Origin: UBA2988 sp965237965
GTDB lineage: Bacteria; Gemmatimonadota; Gemmatimonadetes; Longimicrobiales; Gaopeijiaceae
Assembly (NCBI GenBank): GCA_965237965.1
Contig: CBDEGT010000003.1
Span: 868,001 to 932,000 of the forward strand
DNA length: 64,000 bases
Reading direction: 5' to 3'
Each line of letters begins with the position of its first letter. Position 1 is the first letter of the stretch. Positions 51,669 through 60,739 of the stretch are shown here, piece after piece. The translations under genes were made by a program, and so were the position numbers. Below the pieces are notes generated by a model that saw only the letters and a program-made list of their open reading frames with translations, was not told where the DNA came from and did no database searches.

Positions 51669-52913
51669 TCAGGCGGCATTCTTCCGCTGTTGGGTTGAGA
51701 CGGGCTTTCCGTCTTCGAACTTCCTTCCTTCAAACACGTCCTTGAGGAGGTGAGGAGCGTCGAGCCTTCGGAAGCGCTTCTCGGCCACCAAGAGCGACTT
51801 CCAGATCAGCGCCGTAGCGCTCTCGACCCGCTTGAATCGCTTCGCCGCCGTCGTCCTGAGCCGTACCGCAGCGAACGGGCTCTCGACCACGTTCGTCGTG
51901 CGTAGATGCTTCCAGTGATCCTCGGGGAAGTCGTAGAACGCCACCATCCGCTCCCAGTCGTCCTCGAGTACGTCCACCGCCTTCGGATACCACGGCCTGT
52001 AGCGCCTGGCGAACACTTCGCGGGCCTTCACAGCCTCGGACCGGCTCGGTGCGTAGACCACGGCCCTGAGAAGATCCTTCGCCTCGCTCTGCTCCCGCTG
52101 CGGCAGCCGGTCCAGCACGTTCCTCATCTTGTGGTTCCAGCACCGTTGCTCGCCCGCCTCAGGCCATACCTGCCGTACTGCGCCCCAGATCGCCGCGTTA
52201 CCGTCCGCCATCAGAAGCCGGGGCGCCTCGATGCCGCGTGCCTTCAGATCCCGCAACACCTCCGACCAGGACTCGACCGACTCTCGGTAGCCCGATCTCA
52301 GGGCCAACACTTCCTTCGTCCCGTCTCGCATCGCGCCCAGAACCACCAGCAGTGCTGCCTTGTCCCGCTCGAGCCCCGCCTTCACGTAGATCCCGTCCGC
52401 CCAGACGTAGACGACCTCACGGTCGGCCAGCGAGCGCTTCGACCATTCCTCGAATTCCGCCGTCCATCCCGCCCGCAGCCGCCGAATCGAAGACTTCGAC
52501 AACGGGGCCCCCTCGCCCAGCAGGCCCCGCATCGCCAGCTCGAAGTCTCCCTCCGCCAGCCCGTGCAGATACAGCTCCGGAAGCAGAGCACCCAGCTCCT
52601 TCGTCCGTCGTGCGAACAACGGCAACACCCGACTCTCGAACCGCTCCTCGACGCCCCGAACCCGAGGGCGTCGGAGCATGATCGTGCCCGAGCTCATCGC
52701 CAACCGCCTCGGCTTGCCATATCCGTTGCGGTAGCCCTCGGCCGAGTCCACCGTACTCCTGCGCTCTGACTTCTCCCGGCCTAACAACTCCGTGACTTCC
52801 TCCTCCATGATCTGTTGGATGAACTCCTGCGCCTTCTCCCTAACCATCCCCTCGAGCGTCTCCCACATCGGCCTGCTGGACGCACCCTGGGGTCCCGCGA
52901 TATCCTCTCTCAT
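51669..52913 (-). CDS. IS256-family transposase, copy 4
   Basis: 414 aa as in copy 1, with His-to-Tyr in AFYDFPEDH (AFHDF in the other copies). This is next to the conserved C-terminal region, so activity may be changed. ATG start as in copy 1; RBS-masking stem at 52915-52986. Confidence 0.92.
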   Translation of the reverse strand: MREDIAGPQGASSRPMWETLEGMVREKAQEFIQQIMEEEVTELLGREKSERRSTVDSAEGYRNGYGKPRRLAMSSGTIMLRRPRVRGVEERFESRVLPLFARRTKELGALLPELYLHGLAEGDFELAMRGLLGEGAPLSKSSIRRLRAGWTAEFEEWSKRSLADREVVYVWADGIYVKAGLERDKAALLVVLGAMRDGTKEVLALRSGYRESVESWSEVLRDLKARGIEAPRLLMADGNAAIWGAVRQVWPEAGEQRCWNHKMRNVLDRLPQREQSEAKDLLRAVVYAPSRSEAVKAREVFARRYRPWYPKAVDVLEDDWERMVAFYDFPEDHWKHLRTTNVVESPFAAVRLRTTAAKRFKRVESATALIWKSLLVAEKRFRRLDAPHLLKDVFEGRKFEDGKPVSTQQRKNAA

Positions 52914-52914
52914 G

Positions 52915-52986
52915 AGGCGACGTTCCTTTCCCCGGGCTGTCACCCGGGCTCGCTGGTTTAAATCTCAGCGGAAAGGTACGTCGCCT
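52915..52986 (-). promoter_or_regulatory. RBS-sequestering stem in IS256 copy 4
   Basis: Same inverted repeat and inner hairpins as in copy 1. Confidence 0.5.
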
Positions 52987-53047
52987 CTCTTTTTACACAC
53001 CTTTTGATCCTACCTCACGCAGGATTGTTCATAACGCTACCCAAGAG

Positions 53048-53206
53048 TCAGAATGACCAGACGCTCAGGGCGACCCCGGAGATGACGGGCACCGCCAGGA
53101 CTCCGTGTGCCACGCCACGATAGGCATCAGGGGGCATGGCGTCCAAGCGGGGTGGGTCGGCGCATCCGGTCGTCTACGACAGCGTCGGATCCGAAGATCC
53201 GGAACT
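53048..53206 (-). pseudogene. C-terminal scrap of a membrane protein
   Basis: Minus-strand frame ending PPDAYRGVAHGVLAVPVISGVALSVWSF-like (read in parts: AYRGVAHGVL, AVPVISGVALSVWSF), then stop. One hydrophobic helix at the very end. Broken by IS5 copy 3; beyond the insertion the frame meets stops, so it is not simply restored by removing the IS. Confidence 0.3.
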
Positions 53207-53207
53207 A

Positions 53208-54021
53208 GGGCCTGTTAACACTAAAGGCCCATTTGTATTATATTGGGGCTATGAAAATCACAGAGTCCCAATATCGTCGGATAGAGGCTTGCTTTCCACG
53301 TCAGCGCGGCAATGTGAGCTTCTCCAATCTCGAAGTGCTTAACGCGATCCTGTATGTGGCCGAGCACGGCTGCAAGTGGCGCGGGTTGCCTGCGCGCTTC
53401 GGCAACTGGCATACGATCTACACCCGAATGAATCGCTGGGCCAGGGCAGGTGTGCTGGATCGTGTCTTTGCGGCCCTGCAGGACGAGCAGATCATCCGGA
53501 TCAAGATCGAAGCGCTGTCGCTCGACAGTACGATCGTCAAAGTGCACGCTGATGGCACCGGCGCGCTAAAAAAAACGGCCCGCAGGCCATCGGGAAGTCG
53601 CGTGGAGGCTGGACCACCAAGATTCATATGGTTGCCGCAGATGCTCGAACCGCGATAACCTTCTCGCTATCGCCAGGCCACAACCACGACGCACCCGAAG
53701 GACGCGAACTGCTACGCATGTTGAAGCCGGTACACTCCACTGTGTCGATGATCATGGACCGGGCCTACGAGGGGGCCGAAACACGGCAATTGGTGTTGGA
53801 GCTGGGGTTTACGCCGGTCGTGCCACCCAAACAGGGCCGTGTTAGCCCGTGGCAGTACGATCGAATCATGTATCGCCGTCGCAACGAAATAGAGCGGTTA
53901 TTTCGGCGACTCAAAGGCTTCAGAAGAATCTTCTCCCGCTTTGACAAGCTCGACGTGATGTTCACGGCCTTCATCCACTTTGCGCTCATCGTCGAGGCTC
54001 TCAGATAGTGTTAACAGGCCC
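53208..54021 (+). mobile_element. IS5-family (IS427-type) element, copy 3
   Basis: 814 bp, perfect inverted repeats GGGCCTGTTAACACT, TA (or CTA) target duplication. Two point differences from copies 1-2, one of which changes Pro to Ala in VHADGTG. Confidence 0.92.
53251..54008 (+). CDS. IS5/IS427-type transposase made by -1 frameshifting, copy 3
   Basis: Same ORFA/ORFB layout with the A8 slip site kept (about 53568-53575). Catalytic residues intact. The Pro-to-Ala change lies just after the first catalytic Asp (VKVHADG). Confidence 0.9.
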
Positions 54022-54141
54022 TAGTCTCAACCTCAAGAGGTTTTGTTCCGGGGCTCCCCGGAGTTCTGCTGACCCACTGGTCGAGGACGAGTGCCTCACC
54101 GAGGGATCGCCCCTGAGCCAACTCGCTCCTGAAGCAGGCCA

Positions 54142-54323
54142 ATGAACCTACTAAAAACCACGACCGCCGCGTGCTCTCACTGCCTGGAGAAAGTTCCCGC
54201 TCGGGTGGTCGAGCGCGAGGGACAGGTCTATCTCCAGAAGGCGTGCCCGAATCACGGCGACGAGGAGGCGCTCCTGGCCAGCGACGCGAGGCTCTACTGG
54301 AACTCCGGACCAGGCGGCGGCTG
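54142..54323 (+). pseudogene. radical-SAM (Tes/MJ0619-like) N-terminal fragment
   Basis: ATG 54142 reads TTAACSHCLEKVPARVVEREG, then VYLQKACPNHGDEEALLASDARLYW. The pattern CxxC...PARVVExxGxVYLxKxCPxHG...SD...YW is the N-terminal zinc-ribbon-like start of the radical-SAM family that includes archaeal tetraether-lipid synthase and MJ0619. The radical-SAM CxxxCxxC core was lost: IS256 copy 5 cuts in at 54324 and supplies the stop. Bases 54024-54141 hold only its leader. Confidence 0.65.
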
Positions 54324-54830
54324 GAGGTAGGATCAAAAGGTGTGTAAAAAGAGAGGCGACGTACCTTTCCGCTGAGATTTAAACCAGCGAGCCCGGGTGA
54401 CAGCCCGGGGAAAGGAACGTCGCCTCATGAGAGAGGATATCGCGGGACCCCAGGGTGCGTCCAGCAGGCCGATGTGGGAGACGCTCGAGGGGATGGTTAG
54501 GGAGAAGGCGCAGGAGTTCATCCAACAGATCATGGAGGAGGAAGTCACGGAGTTGTTAGGCCGGGAGAAGTCAGAGCGCAGGAGTACGGTGGACTCGGCC
54601 GAGGGCTACCGCAACGGATATGGCAAGCCGAGGCGGTTGGCGATGAGCTCGGGCACGATCATGCTCCGACGCCCTCGGGTTCGGGGCGTCGAGGAGCGGT
54701 TCGAGAGTCGGGTGTTGCCGTTGTTCGCACGACGGACGAAGGAGCTGGGTGCTCTGCTTCCGGAGCTGTATCTGCACGGGCTGGCGGAGGGAGACTTCGA
54801 GCTGGCGATGCGGGGCCTGCTGGGCGAGGG
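54324..54830 (+). mobile_element. IS256-family element, copy 5, truncated and inverted
   Basis: Begins with the transposase-side inverted repeat GAGGTAGGATCAAAAGG and is identical to the others until GGCGAGGG at 54830, where homology stops. The remaining ~870 bp and the other inverted repeat are gone. Opposite in orientation to the four full copies. The RBS-masking stem is at 54354-54425. Confidence 0.9.
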
Positions 54831-54933
54831 CCCGTGTCACCTCATCCGCCATCTCCAATCCCCCTTTGGGCTCGAGCCGGGCCCGCCGCTGCTGTTGGTC
54901 GCTAGGGCTCTACTCACTCGCCAGATCTGCTGA
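54427..54933 (+). pseudogene. IS256-family transposase, N-terminal third
   Basis: ATG 54427 with GGAAAGGA about 10 nt upstream; GTG 54397 is the in-frame alternative. Matches copies 1-4 to MRGLLGEG, then reads unrelated PCHLIRHLQ... to a stop at 54933. It lacks the catalytic DDE block (WADG onward) and cannot transpose, though an N-terminal fragment of this kind could bind the IS ends. Confidence 0.85.
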
Positions 54934-55092
54934 GCGACGGTTGAACGGACGCCTCTCCACGAGTAAAACACTGGCACACCGCTGATCTGTTCCCCGGGTC
55001 ACGTTCGCAGCCGGAGCTTCCTCGACGCCAGAAAGACAGCGGTGAGATCCTGCTCCTCTGTCGCCGATCCCTCCTCGCTCTGAGATTCTCAT

Positions 55093-55143
55093 GGCGCGGA
55101 ACTCTCCGCGCCCCTCTTCGATTTCCTAGGTTCAAAATCGAAG
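55093..55143 (+). promoter_or_regulatory. two adjacent hairpins upstream of the cupredoxin gene
   Basis: GGCGCGGA (55093-55100) pairs with TCCGCGCC (55105-55112), loop ACTC. Three bases later CTTCGATTT (55116-55124) pairs with AAATCGAAG (55135-55143). Both stems are perfect. They sit 45-95 bp before the start of the cupredoxin gene, in its leader or as a terminator/operator. The rest of 54934-55188 shows no supported gene. Confidence 0.5.
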
Positions 55144-55188
55144 GTCGTAGGATTCGAGAAAACAGACCTACGCCGAAGGAGGGACAAG

Positions 55189-56028
55189 ATGGCGAGGCAG
55201 ATTGGGTGGAGTCGCAGAAAGTTTCTGGGCGCGACCGCTGGGACGCTTACCGGCCTAGGCGTGACTCGCGGGGGCCTTCGGCTTGCAGATCACGGCGCGG
55301 GGGAGATGGGTGATGAGCGTGCCAGGCTGCCGCCCAGGGTGGTAGGGCTTCGGACCTCCGGAGGGAACTTCCGGTTCGATCCAGTCGGACTGCGAATCGA
55401 GTCGGGAACCAGCGTGATCTGGCTCAACATGGGTGATTTTCACACGGCCACGGCGTTTCACCCTGACAATGGCCACTTGCTGGCTGGGGGCGTACCACTG
55501 CGCATTCCGGATGGGGCAGAGTCGTGGCACTCGGGGATGCTCGGTCTTACCGATGGGACGCAGTACGAGCATGCCTTCACGATCGAGGGAGTCTACGACT
55601 ACTTCTGCCAACCCCACTACGGGTTCGGCATGGTTGGTCGCGTCATCGTGGCGGCACCCGATGGTGGGGCGCCGGCGGCGCCCCCATTGTCCGAGCTTCC
55701 CGAAGCGGCGCAAGCTCAGATGCCGGCTGTCGAGGCCATCATGGGTCCCCATGGGCGCTCCTTTGAGTGGGCTGCTCGACTGAACGGAGTGCTATACCTC
55801 ATCGCGAATTCTATCGAGGCGGGCCCGGCAGCTCGGTGCGTTCTAGAGGACATGGAAACGGACGATACGCTCCGCGAGCTCGTGACCGCGGCGGGGAGGC
55901 GGAATGTGCTCGATGACGTCCTTGGCCGTTTTGTGGAAGGTGTCGTGGGCGCCGGCGACTATGAGGACCTGGTGGGTCGATCTGATGCCGTAAAGGCCGA
56001 ATTGGGCGCCCTCACCCCGACCGCATGA
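55189..56028 (+). CDS. Tat-exported cupredoxin (plastocyanin-like)
   Basis: 279 aa. Twin-arginine signal WSRRKFLGATAGTLTGLG. Residues ~45-165 form a type 1 copper domain: NFRFDPVGLRIESGTSVIWLN, first ligand His in GDFHTATAF, then YDYFCQPHYGFGMVGRVIV giving Cys, His and Met ligands. A helical C-terminal extension of ~105 residues (PPLSELPEAAQAQMPAVEAI...) is unusual for plastocyanins. GAAGGAGGG lies about 7 nt before the ATG. Probably a periplasmic electron carrier or copper binder, consistent with the copper genes that follow. Confidence 0.88.
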   Translation: MARQIGWSRRKFLGATAGTLTGLGVTRGGLRLADHGAGEMGDERARLPPRVVGLRTSGGNFRFDPVGLRIESGTSVIWLNMGDFHTATAFHPDNGHLLAGGVPLRIPDGAESWHSGMLGLTDGTQYEHAFTIEGVYDYFCQPHYGFGMVGRVIVAAPDGGAPAAPPLSELPEAAQAQMPAVEAIMGPHGRSFEWAARLNGVLYLIANSIEAGPAARCVLEDMETDDTLRELVTAAGRRNVLDDVLGRFVEGVVGAGDYEDLVGRSDAVKAELGALTPTA

Positions 56029-56157
56029 AGTCGTGCACGGGGGTGATGGGGACACTGGTTGAGACGAGTCTCAGTCGGGAACCTTCTCCGCTCGTACGCG
56101 ATTTGGAAGGTGAGACAAGCAAGAAGGCTCGGTCATCCAGCGACTGGAGATTCAACG

Positions 56158-56937
56158 ATGAAGATCCCGACTAAGCTATTTCATGGGCTTGGGCTCGCGA
56201 CCACGCTCGGCGTGACTTCGGCCTTCGCGACGGTGAGTTCTGTTGACGTCCCGCAAGACATCTCCGAGGCCACCGCCGGAGCGTGGCGACTTGAGGCCAC
56301 AGGCGTCCGAATCATCGGAGGCTACGGAAACAACTTCGCCTACAACGGAGACAACGTCCGATGGATGGACGGGAAGGCGGAGGTCGAGCTGGATCCCAGC
56401 AACGGGACCGGCCGGATCGTGGTTGAAGTTCAAACCACCGAGGAGTCAGGTCCCATCCACTACTCGAAGGACGCTAAATGGAGTGGCACGATTCGCATTG
56501 TGCAGATGCTGAGCACGAATGAGATGGAGGGTGCGAGAATCGAGGAGGGCGTGATGCTCCATGGCGACACCGGGAACGAGGCTCCGGTCATGCCCACTAT
56601 CTACAACTACTTCGCGACTTGGGGCCCAGCCAAGATTTGGGTCAACGGTGACGAGGTGGTACCCATGGTGGGTAGCCACACAATGTTCACAGAGCAGGCA
56701 CGTGGCCCGAACGGAAGGATTGAGAACAGGTCAGGCGTTGTATACTCGCCGATGACTTCCGTCAAGACTGGATTCGTAAATCCAACCGAGACAGAGTTCC
56801 ACTTCGTCGCCCACACGATGCAGCCGGACCAGAACAACTTCCCGCCGCACACGGCGTGGATCCATCTGCACTTCTCGAATGTGCGAGTTCTGGCGAAACC
56901 CGACGGCGTGCAAATCCCGCGGACGCTGGACCGCTAG
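56158..56937 (+). CDS. exported protein of unknown function
   Basis: 259 aa from ATG 56158, where the signal peptide begins (KIPTKLFHGLGLATTLGVTSAFA). The mature part is beta-rich and charged (WRLEATGVRIIGGYGNNFAYNG; GRIVVEVQTTEESGPIHYSKDAKWSGTIRIV; TEFHFVAHTMQPDQNNFPPHTAWIHLHFSNV) with several His and Met in the last third. No family recognised. It is 130 bp downstream of the cupredoxin in the same direction, so probably co-transcribed. The longer frame from 56059 adds a basic stretch without SD. Bases 56938-57094 hold no gene. Confidence 0.6.
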   Translation: MKIPTKLFHGLGLATTLGVTSAFATVSSVDVPQDISEATAGAWRLEATGVRIIGGYGNNFAYNGDNVRWMDGKAEVELDPSNGTGRIVVEVQTTEESGPIHYSKDAKWSGTIRIVQMLSTNEMEGARIEEGVMLHGDTGNEAPVMPTIYNYFATWGPAKIWVNGDEVVPMVGSHTMFTEQARGPNGRIENRSGVVYSPMTSVKTGFVNPTETEFHFVAHTMQPDQNNFPPHTAWIHLHFSNVRVLAKPDGVQIPRTLDR

Positions 56938-57094
56938 AACGAGAGGGGTCATCGGCTGGTTTCTATCGGGGCGTTTGCGGTCCCGTTCGCCGTCGGGATA
57001 CGGACCAGCGATCGGGCGTTCCACGGCCCGTTGACGATCTCTTGGTTGTTGGTCTGCCTCTGGTGGCGTGATCCCGCTGAGTGACGCCCCTGGT

Positions 57095-57526
57095 TCACAC
57101 GGCTCTTGTAGTCCGGATCTTCACCTCAGAAACGAGCGTTCGGTGCACTGGGCACCGAGTGGCGATCTCCATGAGCCTCTCGCGATCCGCTTCATCCAGA
57201 TTCCCCGTCAGGAGGATCTGGACCTGGATCTCGTCCAACAGCGCGTTTGGGGTCTCGCAGTCCTCACAGTCCTTGGAGTGAATCCGCCCATGGTTGAGGC
57301 GCACCTCGACGCTCTCGAGCGCGATACCCTTGCGTTCCGCGTACATGCGCATCGTGATGGCCTTGCATGTGCCCAACCCAGTGAGCAGGTAATCGTACGG
57401 CCCAGGTCCGCGGTCATCACCTCCAACTGAGACAGGCTCGTCCCCGATCAGCTTGTGGTTACCCGCTTCCACCTCTTGAGTGAACCTCGTGCCAGGAACG
57501 GAACGCACGATGACGCTCGAGGCCAT
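57095..57526 (-). CDS. OsmC/Ohr-family protein
   Basis: 143 aa. OsmC fold with the two peroxidatic cysteines in the usual places: GLGTCKAITMRMYAERKG and TRCPVHRTLVS. The GPGPYDYLLTGLGTC region matches the YhfA/OsmC-like branch rather than Ohr. It contains an extra Cys pair (SKDCEDCE, residues ~85-91). Members reduce organic hydroperoxides or handle thiols. Cytosolic. It is transcribed away from the exported gene at 56158 and may share a regulator with the metal genes. Confidence 0.87.
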   Translation of the reverse strand: MASSVIVRSVPGTRFTQEVEAGNHKLIGDEPVSVGGDDRGPGPYDYLLTGLGTCKAITMRMYAERKGIALESVEVRLNHGRIHSKDCEDCETPNALLDEIQVQILLTGNLDEADRERLMEIATRCPVHRTLVSEVKIRTTRAV

Positions 57527-57609
57527 GATCGCCCCCTATCTTCTGATGTGGGTAAGTCGGACTACCCAGGTCCCTTACCGCCCAGGGGCCGCACGGCCCT
57601 GTTCGCTAC

Positions 57610-58134
57610 TCACCGCCGGTCGTACACGCTCGTCTCCCCCTGCGCCGTGAACGTGAAGATCTCGTAGGGTTGGGCCGGCATGCCTGGCACCTCCATTCCC
57701 GGCGAGCCGACCGGCATACCGGGGGCCGCGATGCCAGCTACTCGGGGCCGCTCGGTCAACATCCGAGCCACCACGTCGGCCGGGACGTGGCCCTCGACCA
57801 GGTAGCCGTCCACCAGCGCGGTGTGGCAGGCGTGCAGCTCGTTCGGGATCCCCTCCTCGCGCTTGATGGCGGCCACATCAAGCACGTCCTCAACCTCGAC
57901 TGGATAGCCGGCCGCGCGCAGGTGCTCCACCCAGCCGTGGCAGCAGTCGCAGGCGGGGGCCTTCCAGACGTGGACCACGGGCTTGGTGCGCGCATCCCCG
58001 GGTGTCGCCGCCCGAGTGACGTCGGCCACCTTCGCGGCCTCCTGTTGCGGGAGCGCGTCCTCCGCCCCACCACGGTCGCACCCGGCGGTAGCCAGCAGGA
58101 CGAAGGGGATCAGCACTTGGGTCCTGATGATCAT
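57610..58134 (-). CDS. DUF411 metal-binding lipoprotein
   Basis: 174 aa. Lipoprotein signal with lipobox TAGC near residue 19. The DUF411 domain follows: VVHVWKAPACDCCHGWVEHLRAAGYPV (CxCC-like cysteine cluster) and LHACHTALVDGYLVEGHVPADVV (Cys-His pair), then the AAPGMPVGSPGMEVPG methionine-rich loop and YEIFTF. DUF411 proteins bind copper-type ions and are common in copper/silver clusters. Located just downstream of the P-type ATPase gene (118 bp) on the same strand. Likely periplasmic. Confidence 0.87.
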   Translation of the reverse strand: MIIRTQVLIPFVLLATAGCDRGGAEDALPQQEAAKVADVTRAATPGDARTKPVVHVWKAPACDCCHGWVEHLRAAGYPVEVEDVLDVAAIKREEGIPNELHACHTALVDGYLVEGHVPADVVARMLTERPRVAGIAAPGMPVGSPGMEVPGMPAQPYEIFTFTAQGETSVYDRR

Positions 58135-58252
58135 CGATCGTTCCTCTCGGAAGTAGGCCGGCTTTCGAGGCGCCGGCGTTGTCGGTGTCTAAAGCCCAAC
58201 TCGTGCTCATGACGCGCCTCGTCCCGCGCCCGTATTGGTGTCATGGCCATGA

Positions 58253-60718
58253 TCAGACCTCCGCCGTTCGCAATCTGAGCGCATTGCTGATGACCGATAC
58301 AGAGCTGAGACTCATCGCTGCGGCAGCTATGATTGGGCTGAGCAGCAAACCAAAGAACGGGTAGAGCACACCCGCGGCAATCGGCACGCCGACGGAGTTG
58401 TAGGCAAAGGCGAAGAATAGGTTCTGCTTGATGTTTGCCATTGACCGCCGGCTCAGGCGCCTCGCCCGTGCGATGGCCCTCAGATCGCCCTTCACGAGCG
58501 TGACGCCAGCACTCTCCATCGCCACATCGGTACCCGTGCCCATCGCGATGCCGACCTGCGCCTGGGCGAGCGCCGGAGCATCGTTGATCCCATCGCCCGC
58601 CATGGCCACGACGCACCCCTCGCTTTGCAGGCGTTTGATCACGTCGGCCTTCTGATCGGGAAGAACCTCCGCCGTGACCTCGTCGATGCCCAGCCTCCGT
58701 GCGACCGCGTCGGCGGTGGTCCTGTTGTCGCCCGTCAGCATTACAATACGGATGCCTTCGTCGTGTAGCTGTCGGATCGCATCGGGCGTGCTTTCCTTGA
58801 CGGGGTCGGCCACTCCCATGATGCCAGCTAGCTTGCCATCCATCGCGACGAACATCACGGTCTGACCCTCGCTCCGAAGTTCTTCGGCGCGCACCGTGAG
58901 CTTCCCGGGCTCGATGTGCAAGCTATCCATCAGGGCATGATTGCCGAGTGCGATGTCGCGGCCATCGACGCGACCTTGGACCCCTTTGCCGGTGATGGAT
59001 TGGAAGTTCTCCGCCTGCACGAGCTCGACATCCCGATCCTCAGCGCCTTTAACGATGGCGGAGGCGAGGGGATGCTCGCTGCCGCGCTCCAGCGTTGCCG
59101 CAACACGAAGTAGGCTGGCTTCCGTCGTGCCATGTACCATCACGACGCTCACCAGCTTGGGCTTTCCCTCCGTGAGCGTGCCGGTCTTGTCGACGACCAA
59201 CGTGTCGACCTTGCGCAACACCTCGATGGCCGCAGCGTTCTTGAACAACACCCCCATGGTGGCGCCCTTGCCCGTCGCCACCATGATGGAGATGGGCGTC
59301 GCCAGTCCGAGAGCACATGGGCAGGCGATAATAAGGACTGCTACCGCGTTGATCAGGGCGTGGGCCATACGCGGCTCGGGCCCGATGAGAGACCAAACGA
59401 CGAAGGTGGCAATCGCGACAAGCACCACTGCGGGCACGAAATAGCCCGCGACAACGTCGGCGAGCTTCTGGATGGGAGCACGACTCCGCTGCGCCTCGGC
59501 CACCATCGCCACGATGCGTGCCAAGAGCGTGTCCGCGCCGACTTTCTCCGCACGCATGAGAAGACCCCCGGAACCGTTGACCGTCGAGCCAACGACCCGA
59601 TCACCCTCGTGCTTTTCGACGGGAATGGGCTCCCCACTGACCATCGACTCATCGACCGAGCTCGCACCCTCGAGCACGACGCCATCTACGGGCACCTTTT
59701 CACCTGGTCTGACGCGCAGTCGGTCGCCGGCACGTACTTCCTCCAGCGGCGCGTCTTCCTCTCTTCCATCGTCACCGATGCGCCTTGCGGTCTTGGCCTG
59801 CATGCCGAGCAACTTCCTGATGGCTTGGCTCGTCTGGCTGCGGGCACGAAGCTCCAGAACCTGGCCAAGCAGGATGAGGGTCACGATCACACCGGCGGCC
59901 TCGAAATAGACGGCGACCTCGCCGTCTTCCCGGAACGAGGCGGGGAAGATGTCGGGCAGCAGCGCTGCGATGACGCTGTAGACGTAAGCCACGCTCACGC
60001 CTAGGCCGATCAGCGTGAACATGTTGAGGCTACGGTTCTTAACCGACCGAATAGCGCGGACGTAGAAAGGCCAGGCCGACCACAGACAGATCGGCGATGC
60101 CAGAGCGAGCTCGATGAGCGTCCGGCTCCGCATGGAGAAGAGCTGGGAGATGGGCTGTCCCGGCAACAGATCCCCCATGGCGACGACGACCAGTGGAACG
60201 GTAAGCATGGCGGCAAACCAGAAACGCCGAGACATGTCCTTGAGCTCCGGGTTCTCCTCAGCTTCATCGGCCGTGACCACCCGCGCCTCGAGTCCCATTC
60301 CACAAATGGGGCAGGTCCCTGGCTCGTCGCGCACGATCTCCGGGTGCATCGGACAGACCCACTCGGTGCGTGCGGTGACGATCGGTGTGCCCACGGGCTC
60401 CATCGCCATGCCGCACTGTGGACAGCTCCCGGGCCCTTCCTGGCGGACGTCGGGATGCATCGGACACGTGTAGGTCACTTTGGTAATGGTGGTGTCGTGC
60501 TCCTTGTGATGCTTCTGTTGACCGCCAACGAATCGCGCGGGCGCCTGTTCAAACCGATGGAGGCAATGCGCGCTGCAGAACCGGTACTCGACCCCGTCGT
60601 GTGAGAAGCGATGGGGACTGTCCGGATTCGGAGTCATCCCGCACACGGGATCCCGAAGCATCGCCGGTTGATTGGCCGCGTCTTCGCCAGCGTGCTGATG
60701 GTGGGTGTGATCTGTCAT
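58253..60718 (-). CDS. copper/silver-type P1B-ATPase with YHS and two CPMHP domains
   Basis: 821 aa. N-terminal YHS domain (~20-65, RDPVCGMTP...FCSAHCLHRF), then two heavy-metal-binding modules (YTCPMHPDV..CPQCGMAMEP; WVCPMHPEI..CPICGMGLE, ~82-145). Eight helices follow, with CPC in IIACPCALGLATP (~466), phosphorylation loop DKTGTLTEGK (~510), HP in GSEHPLASAI, TGDN and AGDGINDAPALA. Such CopA/SilP-like pumps export Cu+ or Ag+ from the cytosol. The start is preceded by a perfect dyad (60740-60764). Probably in one unit with the DUF411 gene. Confidence 0.92.
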   Translation of the reverse strand: MTDHTHHQHAGEDAANQPAMLRDPVCGMTPNPDSPHRFSHDGVEYRFCSAHCLHRFEQAPARFVGGQQKHHKEHDTTITKVTYTCPMHPDVRQEGPGSCPQCGMAMEPVGTPIVTARTEWVCPMHPEIVRDEPGTCPICGMGLEARVVTADEAEENPELKDMSRRFWFAAMLTVPLVVVAMGDLLPGQPISQLFSMRSRTLIELALASPICLWSAWPFYVRAIRSVKNRSLNMFTLIGLGVSVAYVYSVIAALLPDIFPASFREDGEVAVYFEAAGVIVTLILLGQVLELRARSQTSQAIRKLLGMQAKTARRIGDDGREEDAPLEEVRAGDRLRVRPGEKVPVDGVVLEGASSVDESMVSGEPIPVEKHEGDRVVGSTVNGSGGLLMRAEKVGADTLLARIVAMVAEAQRSRAPIQKLADVVAGYFVPAVVLVAIATFVVWSLIGPEPRMAHALINAVAVLIIACPCALGLATPISIMVATGKGATMGVLFKNAAAIEVLRKVDTLVVDKTGTLTEGKPKLVSVVMVHGTTEASLLRVAATLERGSEHPLASAIVKGAEDRDVELVQAENFQSITGKGVQGRVDGRDIALGNHALMDSLHIEPGKLTVRAEELRSEGQTVMFVAMDGKLAGIMGVADPVKESTPDAIRQLHDEGIRIVMLTGDNRTTADAVARRLGIDEVTAEVLPDQKADVIKRLQSEGCVVAMAGDGINDAPALAQAQVGIAMGTGTDVAMESAGVTLVKGDLRAIARARRLSRRSMANIKQNLFFAFAYNSVGVPIAAGVLYPFFGLLLSPIIAAAAMSLSSVSVISNALRLRTAEV

Positions 60719-60739
60719 AGCGTCTCCTGTCGATCCCCG

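Larger units (their letters stand above)
51640..53016 (-). mobile_element. IS256-family insertion sequence, copy 4
   Basis: 1377 bp, same ends as copies 1-3. Flanks ...GCGGAGAG and ACGCAGGA...; no target duplication. One difference in the transposase (His to Tyr). Confidence 0.93.
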
